DNA of 64,000 nucleotides from Croceivirga sp009797885 (GTDB lineage: Bacteria > Bacteroidota > Bacteroidia > Flavobacteriales > Flavobacteriaceae): NCBI GenBank assembly GCA_045866215.1, contig AP035880.1:2976001-3040000 (forward strand), given 5' to 3'. The position numbers were made by a program, and so were the translations under genes. Under the pieces are notes generated by a model. That model made no database searches. It saw only the letters and a program-made list of their open reading frames with translations, and had not been told where the DNA came from. Below, piece after piece: positions 44,894 to 53,679 of this stretch; the stretch's first letter is position 1, and each line of letters begins with the position of its first letter.

Positions 44894-46686
44894 AGATAAG
44901 ATCAGGGAAATATTGGGGCTTGTTCAAAATCAAACGATTTTGTCAGGGCCTCTTTCTTTTTGTTCATTTTACGGGAGTATCCCAAGCTGCGCAGGATGGA
45001 CAGGCCAATTTTCCTTCCGAACGAATTTATGTCCATGTAAATTCTTCCTTGGTCTTTGCCGGAGAGTATTTGTTGTATAGTTTGTATTGTTTGGACAACC
45101 GTGATCTCAGCCCCTCGGAAATCAGTAAGATTGCCTATGTGGAATTGATTGGACAGGACAACAATTCCGTCTTCAAGCAAAAACTTAGATTGACCAAAGG
45201 ACGTTCCCATGCCGATTTTTTTGTCCCAACATCGGTTCCATCGGGAAATTATAAACTTGTTGCCTATACCCAATGGATGCGAAATTTTGGCGAGGGACAC
45301 TTTTTTAAACAGGACATTACCATTATCAACCCCTATAACGGCGACCAAAAGGTCTTTTTAAAAGCGGAAATGGACACGCTTTCCGCGGTTCAAGGTATCC
45401 GTGGGCGTTTACAGGACAAGGGAAATGGGTTGACTGGCAACAAACCATTGGCGGTAAAAATCGACCTGAAAAAAGACGTCTATGAACCAAGGGAGAAAGT
45501 AAGCTTCATCTTGCGTGCGGCAACTGACCTGGAAATGGAATGCCACATTTCAATCGCTGTAAGGAAAGTGGATACCCTTCCCCACGCGAACAGGATTTCG
45601 GCGAATTCCGTTTCAGGAGGGAAAGCAACTAAAATGGAAAGCTTTCCGCAAAAGCAGGGCCATTTTCCCCATTTACCGGAAATTAGGGGCGAGCTGATCT
45701 TTGGCAAGGTAATGGATACAAAAACCAATATGCCCGTGGCTGGGGCCGTGGTTTCGTTTTCCATGCCCAAGCACGGAGCGCTGTTCAAAACGGCCCTGAC
45801 CGATGAAGATGGGGTATTTTATTTTTCCGTTCAAGAGGAATATGAACTTGACAAAGCCATCCTTCAGGTCATTGGGGCGGAAAGGGAAAACCATCAAATA
45901 GCAATTTTGGAACCCCAGGAGCTAACATTTGGAGATATGCAGTTTTACAATTTTGGATTGTCCAACAAAATGGAAAAGCAGCTATTGGAACGTAGTTTCC
46001 ATAATCAAATTGAAAACGCTTTTTTCAGTACCAAGCCGGATACGATTCGGTCCGCCCGTTTAGAGCGCCCCTTTTTTCTACAAAACAGTATTAGCTATAA
46101 TCTGGATGATTATACCCGATTTGCCACCCTTAAGGAAACCGTTGTTGAGATTATAGACCATCTCTGGATAGCACGGGATGCATTTGGAAATCAGGTTTTT
46201 AAGGTTCGGGTGAACCCACCCTATGCAGAGTCGGACCGCAAACCTTTGGTTTTGGTGGATGGCGTCCAGATACAACAACATGGAGACCTTTTGGATTTTA
46301 ATGCCCGTCAGATCGAAAAAATCCAATTGGGCAGGGATAGGTATGTATTTGGAAGGGAGGTCTATGAAGGGGCCATCAGTATTGAAACCACCAATGATCC
46401 CTATACCCCAATTGCTGATGCGACCTGGCTGAAGCATGTACAATTGCTGCGGCCGCAATCAAAAAAGAACTATTTTAAGCAATCCTACGGAACGGGAGGT
46501 CCCAACATGAAAAGGATCCCGGATTTTCGGTATCAACTGTTATGGTCCCCTGAGGGTACCTTTCAAAAGGAAAAGGAATTTTCTTTTTATACCTCCGATA
46601 TTAGTGGAAAGTTTGAGATTACCGTTGAAGGGTTCACTTCCGATGGTACTTCGATATCCTCAAAAGCGGTCATCTCGGTCAGATAA
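44881..46686 (+). CDS. MG2-like exported protein of the receptor cluster
   Basis: A 601-residue protein. The N-terminus is basic then hydrophobic (CQGLFLFVHFTGVSQA), a plausible signal peptide. Residues 40-140 (ERIYVHVNSSLVFAGEYLLY, VPSGNYKLVAYTQWMRN) resemble the macroglobulin MG2-type domain found in many Bacteroidota exported proteins; a regulatory-like beta-sandwich with GKVMDTKTNMPVAGAVVSFS lies at about 275-350, and residues 415-500 resemble a TonB plug fragment (LVDGVQI, ARQIEKIQLGRDRYVFG, YEGAISIET). It overlaps the DUF4249 gene by 13 bp. The role is probably structural or accessory to the receptor; this is inference. Confidence 0.78.
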   Translation: MGRMKIRSGKYWGLFKIKRFCQGLFLFVHFTGVSQAAQDGQANFPSERIYVHVNSSLVFAGEYLLYSLYCLDNRDLSPSEISKIAYVELIGQDNNSVFKQKLRLTKGRSHADFFVPTSVPSGNYKLVAYTQWMRNFGEGHFFKQDITIINPYNGDQKVFLKAEMDTLSAVQGIRGRLQDKGNGLTGNKPLAVKIDLKKDVYEPREKVSFILRAATDLEMECHISIAVRKVDTLPHANRISANSVSGGKATKMESFPQKQGHFPHLPEIRGELIFGKVMDTKTNMPVAGAVVSFSMPKHGALFKTALTDEDGVFYFSVQEEYELDKAILQVIGAERENHQIAILEPQELTFGDMQFYNFGLSNKMEKQLLERSFHNQIENAFFSTKPDTIRSARLERPFFLQNSISYNLDDYTRFATLKETVVEIIDHLWIARDAFGNQVFKVRVNPPYAESDRKPLVLVDGVQIQQHGDLLDFNARQIEKIQLGRDRYVFGREVYEGAISIETTNDPYTPIADATWLKHVQLLRPQSKKNYFKQSYGTGGPNMKRIPDFRYQLLWSPEGTFQKEKEFSFYTSDISGKFEITVEGFTSDGTSISSKAVISVR

Positions 46687-47054
46687 GGCTGATCCGTAAA
46701 AACAAACCACCTGCCATGATGGCTTTACCACTTATTCGGAGTTCTTGGACTTTTTTGGGGTGGGGATGGGACTCCCTTCGACTTCTCCCAGGGTAAACTT
46801 CTCGTTCAGTGGGCTTCCTTTAACCTGGTACAATAAAAAAAGCCCTATCCTTTTGATGAAGCTTTTAACTTAGTAGTGGGGGCTGAACTTGAAACGGCAA
46901 CCCTACACAAATTGGGCATGATGGTTTTTGGTTCAATATTAATTTGACCGGATATTCCTGTTTTCCTATCGGTTGTGCATTGGTGTTGTGCTGATAGCGC
47001 AGTATCCCCTATTATTACTTCTTAACAGCAACCTACCATAAAAGAACATTGGAA
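46687..47054 (+). other. Gene-free stretch with a degenerate repeat
   Basis: No credible gene. A segment near 46836-46888 (a run of A, then CCTATCCTTTTGATGAAG and a GTGGGGGCTGAACTTGAA block) is loosely repeated near 47540-47600, and its first part again near 47608-47630. The G-rich part recalls a decayed tRNA 3' end read from the other strand, but it cannot fold as a tRNA. Confidence 0.35.
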
Positions 47055-47477
47055 ATGAGAACATTCCTATGGTTGTCCATATTTTTTTCTTTACACGGAA
47101 TGGCACAAGAAGATCCCTTGGTGGGCCAGTGGCAGCGTGTGGGGTACTATATCCATGAATGCGGTACGGACAAGGTCATATCAACCGATGTAGGTACCGC
47201 CGGTTTTATCGAAGAATTTCGGACGGATGACACTTGGGAGGTCATTGGGGCACCCTGGAAGGGGAAATGGCAGCAATTGGAGTATAATACGTATAGGTTT
47301 GTCACTGAGTCCAGGTTTAGGGGTAAGTCCATTTCAAGTGTGGACACCATAAGGGTGGAATTTCAAGAAAACAATCTTAAGCTGTACCGTGTAACCTGTG
47401 ATTCCATCCAGGTTGGCCACAAAAAGCAGTATGAATACCTACTTCTTAAAAGGTTGGATAAAGCACTAGCGAACTAG
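47055..47477 (+). CDS. Small exported lipocalin-like protein
   Basis: A 140-residue protein from the ATG at 47055 (a TTG six bases earlier is less likely). Signal peptide MRTFLWLSIFFSLHGMAQ, then DPLVGQWQRVGYYIHECGTD and alternating beta strands (FRTDDTWEVI, YRFVTESRF, TIRVEFQENNLKLYRVTCDS) consistent with a lipocalin-type barrel. Two cysteines may form a disulfide. No specific family or function recognised. It stands alone between repeat remnants. Confidence 0.65.
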   Translation: MRTFLWLSIFFSLHGMAQEDPLVGQWQRVGYYIHECGTDKVISTDVGTAGFIEEFRTDDTWEVIGAPWKGKWQQLEYNTYRFVTESRFRGKSISSVDTIRVEFQENNLKLYRVTCDSIQVGHKKQYEYLLLKRLDKALAN

Positions 47478-47637
47478 GGTTTCTGACCCAATTATCTTCT
47501 TTTCTTTTAATCAATTGTTTTAAAGATTCCCCTAAAACTACAAAAGGCCATCTTTTTGATGAAGACTTTGACTTTGTAGCAGGGACTGGCTTCTTTTAAG
47601 CTAGTGCAAAAAAAAGCCCATCTTTTTGTTAAGACAA

Positions 47638-47647
47638 AACATATGTT
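47638..47647. promoter_or_regulatory. AACATATGTT palindrome
   Basis: A perfect 10-bp palindrome about 95 bp before the GNAT gene. Its core is shared with 48804-48820 and 50315-50331; possible Crp/Fnr-type binding site. Confidence 0.35.
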
Positions 47648-47740
47648 CAGAGAATTTAAACTGAATACCGAAATTTGAATACGCGATGACTCAAAACAAC
47701 GATCTTAATAAAAAGAAACCTGTTGCCAATAAAGGCAAAA

Positions 47741-48199
47741 ATGTTCAAAGCCCCCAAACGCTGGCAACACGGTTTCGCCAAAACATCAACAAAACAACTG
47801 AGCCCAACTGTGAAGTTTACCATTAGCATAACGGAAGTACCGTCAGAAAAGGAGTTACAAAAACTCTTTGCCCAAACCACTTGGGCAGCCAAAAGAAAAA
47901 ATCTGGAGATCAAGAGAATGCTTGAACATCTGACCGTCTTTGTCACCATTCGGGAAAACTCGGAATTGATTGGTTTTGGGAGGGCAATATCGGACGGAGT
48001 TTATCGTGCTTTAATTGATGACATCGTTGTGGACGATTCGTATCAAAAGTTGGGACTTGGAAAAGTTATCGTTGAAAATCTATTGAAACAACTAGCTGGA
48101 GTAGAAGGGATATTTCTAAACACCAAACCTGATTTGGAGGGTTTTTATAAAAAGTTTGGATTTAAGAAGGTGGAGGGTACGATTACAATGGAAAAGTAA
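47741..48199 (+). CDS. GNAT-family N-acetyltransferase
   Basis: About 152 residues from the ATG at 47741, or 129 from GTG at 47810, where the domain begins (KFTISITEVPSEKEL). The acetyl-CoA-binding motif A is IDDIVVDDSYQKLGLGKVIV followed by ENLLKQL, and a C-terminal YKKFGFKKV closes the fold. It transfers an acetyl group to an amine of unknown identity. It lies 19 bp before the Crp/Fnr-type gene and is likely cotranscribed. The 23-residue upstream extension is basic and may not be translated. Confidence 0.8.
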   Translation: MFKAPKRWQHGFAKTSTKQLSPTVKFTISITEVPSEKELQKLFAQTTWAAKRKNLEIKRMLEHLTVFVTIRENSELIGFGRAISDGVYRALIDDIVVDDSYQKLGLGKVIVENLLKQLAGVEGIFLNTKPDLEGFYKKFGFKKVEGTITMEK

Positions 48200-48218
48200 A
48201 AATCACTTTTGCCCAACG

Positions 48219-48809
48219 ATGAAAACAAAGCAACATTTCCTTAGCCAAATACCGCGGTATGCCATTTTAAGTGAAAATGACGTCCTGGCGGCAGAAGATT
48301 CATTTCATTTGAGCATCCATGCCAAACACGAGTTACTCTTGAAAACGGGACAAATCTGCCGGCTGTTATATTTCAATTGCCGAGGTCTTGTCCGTTCGTT
48401 TCTAGATACTGAGGATAGCAAGGTCTTATGGTATGAATTTGAGAATTCCTTCTTCACGGATGTGACAAGTTTTTTTACCAAGGAGCCAAGCGGTGCCAAT
48501 ATAGAAGTGCTGGAAGGGGATACCACATTGTTAAGTATTTCACTGGATGATTTAAACCGCCTTTTTGAAAAAAACCACAAATGGGCATTTTGGGGCACTC
48601 GATTGCAGCAGTATGAATTTGTGAAATTGACCAATCATTATGAGAATCTCAGAATAAAGGATGCCTCTGAACGCTATCACCGGTTAATAGAAATGTACCC
48701 GCAAATCCTGCAACGTGCTTCTCTGGGAGGGATTGCCTCCTACTTGGGAATCAGCCAGGTAAGTCTAAGTCGAATCCGAGCGGGGAAGCAAAAAAAAGAC
48801 GCTTTTTAA
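48219..48809 (+). CDS. Crp/Fnr-family transcriptional regulator
   Basis: A 196-residue regulator from the ATG at 48219. The N-terminal cyclic-nucleotide-binding-like beta-roll spans about 25-115 (HELLLKTGQICRLLYFNCRG, VLEGDTTLLSISLDDL). The C-terminal helix-turn-helix includes YPQILQRASLGGIASYLGIS and QVSLSRIRAG. No FNR-type cysteine cluster is present, so oxygen sensing through Fe-S is unlikely. A palindrome of the type such proteins bind overlaps its stop codon and recurs upstream of a membrane protein gene 1.5 kb away. Confidence 0.88.
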   Translation: MKTKQHFLSQIPRYAILSENDVLAAEDSFHLSIHAKHELLLKTGQICRLLYFNCRGLVRSFLDTEDSKVLWYEFENSFFTDVTSFFTKEPSGANIEVLEGDTTLLSISLDDLNRLFEKNHKWAFWGTRLQQYEFVKLTNHYENLRIKDASERYHRLIEMYPQILQRASLGGIASYLGISQVSLSRIRAGKQKKDAF

Positions 48810-48820
48810 CATATGTAAAA
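48804..48820. promoter_or_regulatory. Near-palindrome TTTTAACATATGTAAAA, copy 1
   Basis: Overlaps the stop codon of the Crp/Fnr-type gene and lies about 143 bp before the lipoprotein gene at 48963. Matches 50315-50331 exactly over 17 bp, with further similarity downstream. Confidence 0.45.
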
Positions 48821-48962
48821 AGAAGTCCCCTTTGCATGGATTAACTTAGATATATAGGCGCCAGCTTTGATATAACAATACATCAATCGATGGCGGTTTT
48901 CGTTTTGACAAAGAAAAAATATAGACGGCTGTACGCTATGTATACACCAATAAAGGGATAGG

Positions 48963-50162
48963 ATGAACACATTTAGAACAGGCATTTTCTTGCTGGTCAG
49001 TGTGCTTGTCGGATGCAGTTCCGACAATGATCAAGGGTTGGAAGAAGACAATCGATTGACAGTGGATATGACAGCTGCAATCTTGACGGATTTTCAGTTA
49101 TCGGAAGTCCCCTATGTGGATATTCAATTGAACCAACCAGAAATTGTGGATGGCGTACAACTAACACCGGGGGAGATCATGATTACGGTCCCAGCAACTT
49201 TTGCCCCCTTGGAGTTAAGTCTCGCCTCGGTCAATTTTGACACCTCCAAGTTTGAAATTTTTCCTGCAATCGGATCGGTACAATCGTTTGGGGAGGGCAA
49301 TGCAATTGCCTATACCATTACATCCCTTGAGGATAGGAATTTGAGCATTAGTTATCTAGTATCCATTACTAGGGACGATGCTGCAACGGAAAAAGCCGAG
49401 ATTACAGGTTTTCGGTTTGAAAAAAGCAAAAATACCGACTTAGCGTCCGATATTGATGCTTTGCGAATAGTGGCGTACCCAGCAAGAAATAGCAATGCCA
49501 TATTTGTTTTGGTTCCCGTAGGGACGAATCTGACCAATCTTGTCCCTACCATAGATTTTGAAGGGGATGGGTTGCAGTACAGGCAAGGGGATAGTGATTT
49601 CATTCCGTACCCGGAAACCGATCCCAGCATCGATTTTACAAGCAATTACGACTTTGTTTCTTTCGAAGATCGCAATGAACTGGAACTGTCCGTTACTACA
49701 GCCGTATCACAAAACCGCTATCGGGTTATCGTGGATGTAGAGGATCCCATTGAAATGCTGGAAAGTTCGGTTTCCACAGCTACCGTTACCCAAGGTGAAA
49801 TCAGGGTATTCCCATTTAAATGGACAAATAGGGGCAATCACCCGGTTCAGCATGGCATTAATGCCAGTACCTATAGCAATTCCATTGAGGGCGATACCAA
49901 AGAGAACATTTTAAATGCGTTTTTGGCAACTTCGAGTCCGCTACAAGCGGGATTTGTAAGGCCGGGCGAAGAAGGGAACGTGTTGGTTACCGTAAATGCC
50001 GCAGAAGCGGAGTTGGCAGACTATGAGGTGAAGATAGTGTTTGCACCAAAATACGATGTACATAGGGCCATGATCATCGACTTGGTCGATGATCTAAACC
50101 CAATTGAAGATATATTCAACACCGTGGAGCTCCATGTGAAGACCACCGTAACGGGCCGATAG
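48963..50162 (+). CDS. Lipoprotein of unknown function with beta-sandwich repeats
   Basis: A 399-residue lipoprotein with lipobox LVGCSS (Cys18). The mature part shows repeated beta-rich segments with alternating hydrophobic strands (ITVPATFAPLELSLASVNF; AYTITSLEDRNLSISYLVSI; FVLVPVGTNLTNLVPTIDF), resembling DUF5018/cadherin-like modules of surface lipoproteins. A C-terminal domain (about 260-399) carries NVLVTVNAAEAELADYEVKI. No enzyme motif is visible. It stands between the two Crp/Fnr-type palindromes. Confidence 0.7.
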   Translation: MNTFRTGIFLLVSVLVGCSSDNDQGLEEDNRLTVDMTAAILTDFQLSEVPYVDIQLNQPEIVDGVQLTPGEIMITVPATFAPLELSLASVNFDTSKFEIFPAIGSVQSFGEGNAIAYTITSLEDRNLSISYLVSITRDDAATEKAEITGFRFEKSKNTDLASDIDALRIVAYPARNSNAIFVLVPVGTNLTNLVPTIDFEGDGLQYRQGDSDFIPYPETDPSIDFTSNYDFVSFEDRNELELSVTTAVSQNRYRVIVDVEDPIEMLESSVSTATVTQGEIRVFPFKWTNRGNHPVQHGINASTYSNSIEGDTKENILNAFLATSSPLQAGFVRPGEEGNVLVTVNAAEAELADYEVKIVFAPKYDVHRAMIIDLVDDLNPIEDIFNTVELHVKTTVTGR

Positions 50163-50314
50163 TGGCCCCTGGCCAAAAATTGAATTTTACCACTCCTTTT
50201 TTACACTGCTTTGGCATGGGTAAAGCTGTACTTGCGCTTCGGATGAAGTTTTTGAAAAAAGTCCTGCCATTATAACGGTGACTTCGTTTGGCCCTAGTGC
50301 CAAATAATGATGTG

Positions 50315-50331
50315 TTTTAACATATGTAAAA
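50315..50331. promoter_or_regulatory. Near-palindrome TTTTAACATATGTAAAA, copy 2
   Basis: Lies 58 bp before the ATG at 50389. A second inverted repeat TTTGACT (50357-50363) / AGTCAAA (50373-50379) sits between it and the gene, so two regulators may act here. Confidence 0.45.
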
Positions 50332-50388
50332 GGAATCCATCCCAAGTCACTTTAAATTTGACTCAAGTATAAAGTCAAACAAAAAGGA

Positions 50389-50778
50389 ATGGTTCATCAT
50401 GATGTCTTAAGGCAATCCGTACTTATCCTCACCGGAGTGATTTTTACATTTTATGCTTGTTGGACATTGTTCAGGCCCCATTCATTGGCCAGGATACTAG
50501 GGTATCAGTTGAACAATCATAATGCCAAAAGTGAATTCCATGCCATATATATTGGTGTTTTTTTGGCTCAAGCGGTATTATGTGTTTTTGCTGGGTTACA
50601 TATTGAGCAGGTACTGCTTGGAGACCTAGTGGCCATTTTTGTCCTTTCCCAACCGGTAGGAAGGATCGTTGCCTTGTTCCGGAACGGATTCCCCAAAAGA
50701 CAGCTTAGACTGATCACGATAACAGAAATCGTAGGGGGTATTTTACTGCTCTTGATACGACCGAGTCTGGCTTTGTGA
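50389..50778 (+). CDS. DUF4345-like small membrane protein
   Basis: A 129-residue protein with four hydrophobic segments (SVLILTGVIFTFYACWTLF; FHAIYIGVFLAQAVLCVFAG; LGDLVAIFVLSQPVGRIVAL; ITEIVGGILLLLI). The order of segments, with a charged FRNGFPKRQ loop before the last helix, resembles DUF4345. Function unknown. It begins downstream of a Crp/Fnr-type palindrome and an inverted repeat, and is probably cotranscribed with the next membrane protein gene 27 bp away. Confidence 0.65.
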   Translation: MVHHDVLRQSVLILTGVIFTFYACWTLFRPHSLARILGYQLNNHNAKSEFHAIYIGVFLAQAVLCVFAGLHIEQVLLGDLVAIFVLSQPVGRIVALFRNGFPKRQLRLITITEIVGGILLLLIRPSLAL

Positions 50779-50805
50779 AAAGGCTTTAATTAAAACTAAA
50801 AACCT

Positions 50806-51279
50806 ATGGAAATCCTGGCAAGAAAAGTTTCAATCCCAATGGTTTTACATGAGTTGCATGGCCAACAATCTACGCTTCTTGATTTGCTGCTCACCTATAC
50901 GATTGCCATATTGACTACTATGGCCGCTTTGCATTTGGCCGCCCATTCCTTTGATGGAACATACAAGTTTGTAATCCTTGGAATTCTTGTATTTGATTTA
51001 TCGGGAGGTGTGGTTTCCAACTTCACGGAGGGCACCACTAAGTATTACAGTGACAAGCCGAAGGCACGATCCATTTTCATTGTATTGCATGTCATCCAGC
51101 CGCTGGTTTTGGTTTGGCTTTTTCCAGAAAATGTAATGGCCGTAGCAATCATTTCAACTTATACCCTAATGGCAATGATTGTAGTGAATCACATTAAAGA
51201 ACATCCCAAGCAAAGGGTATGTGGCGCATTCTTTATGGCTGTTGGGCTTACGTCATCGTTTTTGGTTAGTGAAATATAA
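50806..51279 (+). CDS. Small membrane protein of unknown function
   Basis: A 157-residue protein with four to five hydrophobic segments (LTYTIAILTTMAALHLAAHS, FVILGILVFDLSGGVVSNFT, FIVLHVIQPLVLVWLFPE, VAIISTYTLMAMIVVNHI, VCGAFFMAVGLTSSFLVSEI). The FDLSGGVVSNFTEGT segment may be a conserved family mark, but I do not recognise the family. Closely follows the DUF4345-like gene. Confidence 0.6.
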   Translation: MEILARKVSIPMVLHELHGQQSTLLDLLLTYTIAILTTMAALHLAAHSFDGTYKFVILGILVFDLSGGVVSNFTEGTTKYYSDKPKARSIFIVLHVIQPLVLVWLFPENVMAVAIISTYTLMAMIVVNHIKEHPKQRVCGAFFMAVGLTSSFLVSEI

Positions 51280-51495
51280 CCGATAGTCCATCTAATGCTT
51301 GTTCTTTTTATTGCAAAACTCATTATGGCTTTTGCCATTAGATGGAAATAAAACAACGAACCACCAATAAGGACGATGAGCCATTGAAGCGAAATCAATG
51401 GCGCAATGATTTTGGTGCCTTTAAGAGGCAAATTTGACTAAAAATGGATTTTATAAAAAAGTAGTACGAAGGAAAAATTCTTAATTCCAATCTGC

Positions 51496-51843
51496 ATGGT
51501 ATTTATCGTATTGGCTTGCAAAAACGATGACGATACTATTGAACCTGATATTGATGGAGCGTATACCGGAATTTTTGAACGCAACGGAAATACTTCCAAT
51601 GTTACACTAAATTTGAACGATGGTATGTACTCCGGTGAAAGTGACACAGAGGTATTCCCCGCAATTTGCAGTGGAAATTATTCCATTTCCAACGATTCAA
51701 TTACGTTTACTGATGAATGTTTTTGGACTGCCGATTTTGATTGGACTTTGATTTTAAATGAGGAATGGAATTATAGTTTAAATGGAAGCACGCTCATTTT
51801 GACCAAAAACAATGGAGATAAATACACATTGACAAAACAATAA
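51496..51843 (+). CDS. Small lipoprotein, 5' end uncertain
   Basis: The frame encodes a short beta-rich domain (DGAYTGIFERNGNTSNVTLN to LTKNNGDKYTLTKQ) after a lipobox FIVLAC. With the ATG at 51496 the signal peptide would be only eight residues long and lack a basic start. The frame continues upstream as KEKFLIPICM without any start codon before a stop. An ATG at 51444 lies in another frame; losing one A of the six-A run at 51455-51460 would join it to this frame as a normal lipoprotein signal. So either a frameshift, slippage or a sequence error is likely. Confidence 0.55.
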   Translation: MVFIVLACKNDDDTIEPDIDGAYTGIFERNGNTSNVTLNLNDGMYSGESDTEVFPAICSGNYSISNDSITFTDECFWTADFDWTLILNEEWNYSLNGSTLILTKNNGDKYTLTKQ

Positions 51844-51884
51844 AACGCAACCGCCAACAATGGGTATCTACAAAAGGGACGCCT

Positions 51885-52871
51885 ATGAAAATAGCCAATT
51901 TTAAACCCTTTAAAGGACAACATTGCGAAACCACGGCAACGGGAAGTCTTTTAAAACAAATAGGAATTGAACTGTCCGAACCAATGCTTTTTGGAATAGG
52001 GGAAGGATTGGGCTATATATTCTGGAATATGAAACTAATGGATTTTCCGTTTATCGGTGGACGTATCAAAACAGACAAGCTAACTGAAAATATTTGTCGG
52101 AATCTACATTTAAAATTGGAATCAAAAGAAACGTCCTCTTTAAGGAAGGCTTGGCAAAATATCAAAGTACCACTTGCTAACGGGAAGGCGGTCGGGCTGA
52201 AATTGGATTGCTACCATTTGGATTATTTTACCAACAAAATTCATTTTGCCGGTCATTATGTAACGATTTATGGATATGATGATACGCACGCTTACTTGAA
52301 CGATACGGACCAACAAGGGGGACTGGCACGTACAATGTTAAGAAATCTTGAATTGGCAAGGAATGAAAAAGGACCAATGTCTTCCAGAAATTTAAGTTTT
52401 ACGATAGAACAAACCACGAAATTGCCAGACCTAGAGCCGGTGATTAAAAAAGCCATTTACAATAACGCAACGGACTTTCTCAATCCACCCATAAAAAACC
52501 TGGGCCATAAAGGCATGGAAAAGACGGCGTCTGAAATTAAAAAATGGTTCAAGGAAAGTGATGATGTACAAGGTGAATTTCAGACTACGGCAATGTTAAT
52601 GGAACGCGCAGGAACAGGCGGCGCATTGTTTAGAAATCTGTATCGGGATTTTTTAAAAGAAGCCTACGAATTAACTGGAATGAAAGAACTGAACAGCGGA
52701 TATTTGGAATTTAGGGAACACGCCATGCAATGGAATAAAATTTCAACCTTGTTCTTGAAAATTGGAGAAACAAAAGATGAAAAATACCTGAACAAGGCCT
52801 CCGAAACCTTCATTGAACTGGCAAAAAATGAGAAGCAAACAATGGAAAAACTACGCTATGCTTGTGCGTGA
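51885..52871 (+). CDS. BtrH N-terminal / DUF4872-like protein
   Basis: A 328-residue cytoplasmic protein. The opening FKPFKGQHCETTATGSLLKQ, then MLFGIGEGLGYIFW and GHYVTIYGYDDTHAYLNDTD, matches the BtrH N-terminal domain, a papain-like fold with Cys14-His pairing first described in butirosin biosynthesis; the C-terminal half (about 190-325) fits DUF4872. In Bacteroidota these are usually stand-alone genes with unknown substrates, possibly acyl or peptidyl transfer. No antibiotic pathway genes are nearby. A TACGTAATGT motif follows its stop codon by 9 bp and recurs after the next gene. Confidence 0.8.
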   Translation: MKIANFKPFKGQHCETTATGSLLKQIGIELSEPMLFGIGEGLGYIFWNMKLMDFPFIGGRIKTDKLTENICRNLHLKLESKETSSLRKAWQNIKVPLANGKAVGLKLDCYHLDYFTNKIHFAGHYVTIYGYDDTHAYLNDTDQQGGLARTMLRNLELARNEKGPMSSRNLSFTIEQTTKLPDLEPVIKKAIYNNATDFLNPPIKNLGHKGMEKTASEIKKWFKESDDVQGEFQTTAMLMERAGTGGALFRNLYRDFLKEAYELTGMKELNSGYLEFREHAMQWNKISTLFLKIGETKDEKYLNKASETFIELAKNEKQTMEKLRYACA

Positions 52872-53010
52872 CATTGGCGCTACGTAATGTGGGCCAAAGC
52901 ATCAAAATTCAAATATGTACATAAAACAAAAGTCAGTGCGCAACCGAAAAATTTTCGAGTAGAAATACGATACTGTTCGAATTCAGGACCCTTGTGCCCC
53001 GCCCCAAAAA

Positions 53011-53679
53011 ATGATTATGAAAGGAATAGATAACACCCCATTGATCAAACTGTTTTTATCCTCTTCTTTTAAGGATGTAGCTGTTTTGTTTAAAACTTTT
53101 GCCGGCAAAAACCTAAAAGGTAAAACCGTAACTTTTATCCCAACGGGAAGTCTTGCTGAAAATGAAAGGTTCTATGTCAGGGAAGCACGAATGGCTTTTG
53201 AAGAACTTGGATTGGTGGTTGACGAACTTGAATTGACCCAAGCAAGCGAACAGGAAATAGCCGATAAATTAAAAAGCAACAACTACATCTATATTTCAGG
53301 TGGAAACACCTTCTTTTTGCTTCAAGAACTGAAGAGAACAGGAGCGGATAAAATACTAATTGAACAAATCCGAAACGGAAAACCATACATTGGGGAATCG
53401 GCTGGTTCAATGATAATGTCACCCAATGTCGAATACGTTGCACTAATGGACGACAAAACCAAAGCACCAAGTTTAAAAAGCCCAGATGCGCTCCATATGG
53501 TCGATTTTTATCCAGTACCCCATTACACCAATTATCCTTTTAAGAAAACGGTTGAAAAAATAGTGACTGCATATGGTTTGGATTTGGACTTGCGTCCCAT
53601 AACCAACCATCAGGCCATTTTAGTGAATGGCGGTGATATAGCCATAGTTACGAATAGCACGGAAAAAGATGATCAATAA
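53011..53679 (+). CDS. Peptidase E-like (S51) protein
   Basis: A 222-residue protein with the type 1 glutamine amidotransferase-like fold. ISGGNTFFLLQELKRTG and the nucleophile elbow GESAGSMIM (Ser in GxSAG) are the S51/PepE signature; a histidine in YPVPHYTNYP follows as in dipeptidase E. Members cut Asp-X dipeptides or cyanophycin-derived peptides. It could be a generic dipeptidase. The gene is alone, after the BtrH-like gene, with a shared short motif downstream. Confidence 0.85.
   Translation: MIMKGIDNTPLIKLFLSSSFKDVAVLFKTFAGKNLKGKTVTFIPTGSLAENERFYVREARMAFEELGLVVDELELTQASEQEIADKLKSNNYIYISGGNTFFLLQELKRTGADKILIEQIRNGKPYIGESAGSMIMSPNVEYVALMDDKTKAPSLKSPDALHMVDFYPVPHYTNYPFKKTVEKIVTAYGLDLDLRPITNHQAILVNGGDIAIVTNSTEKDDQ

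Noticed and set aside
51885..52871. Antibiotic biosynthesis cluster suggested by the BtrH-like protein
   Set aside because: No carrier protein, ligase or transferase genes nearby; in this phylum the family occurs as single genes.
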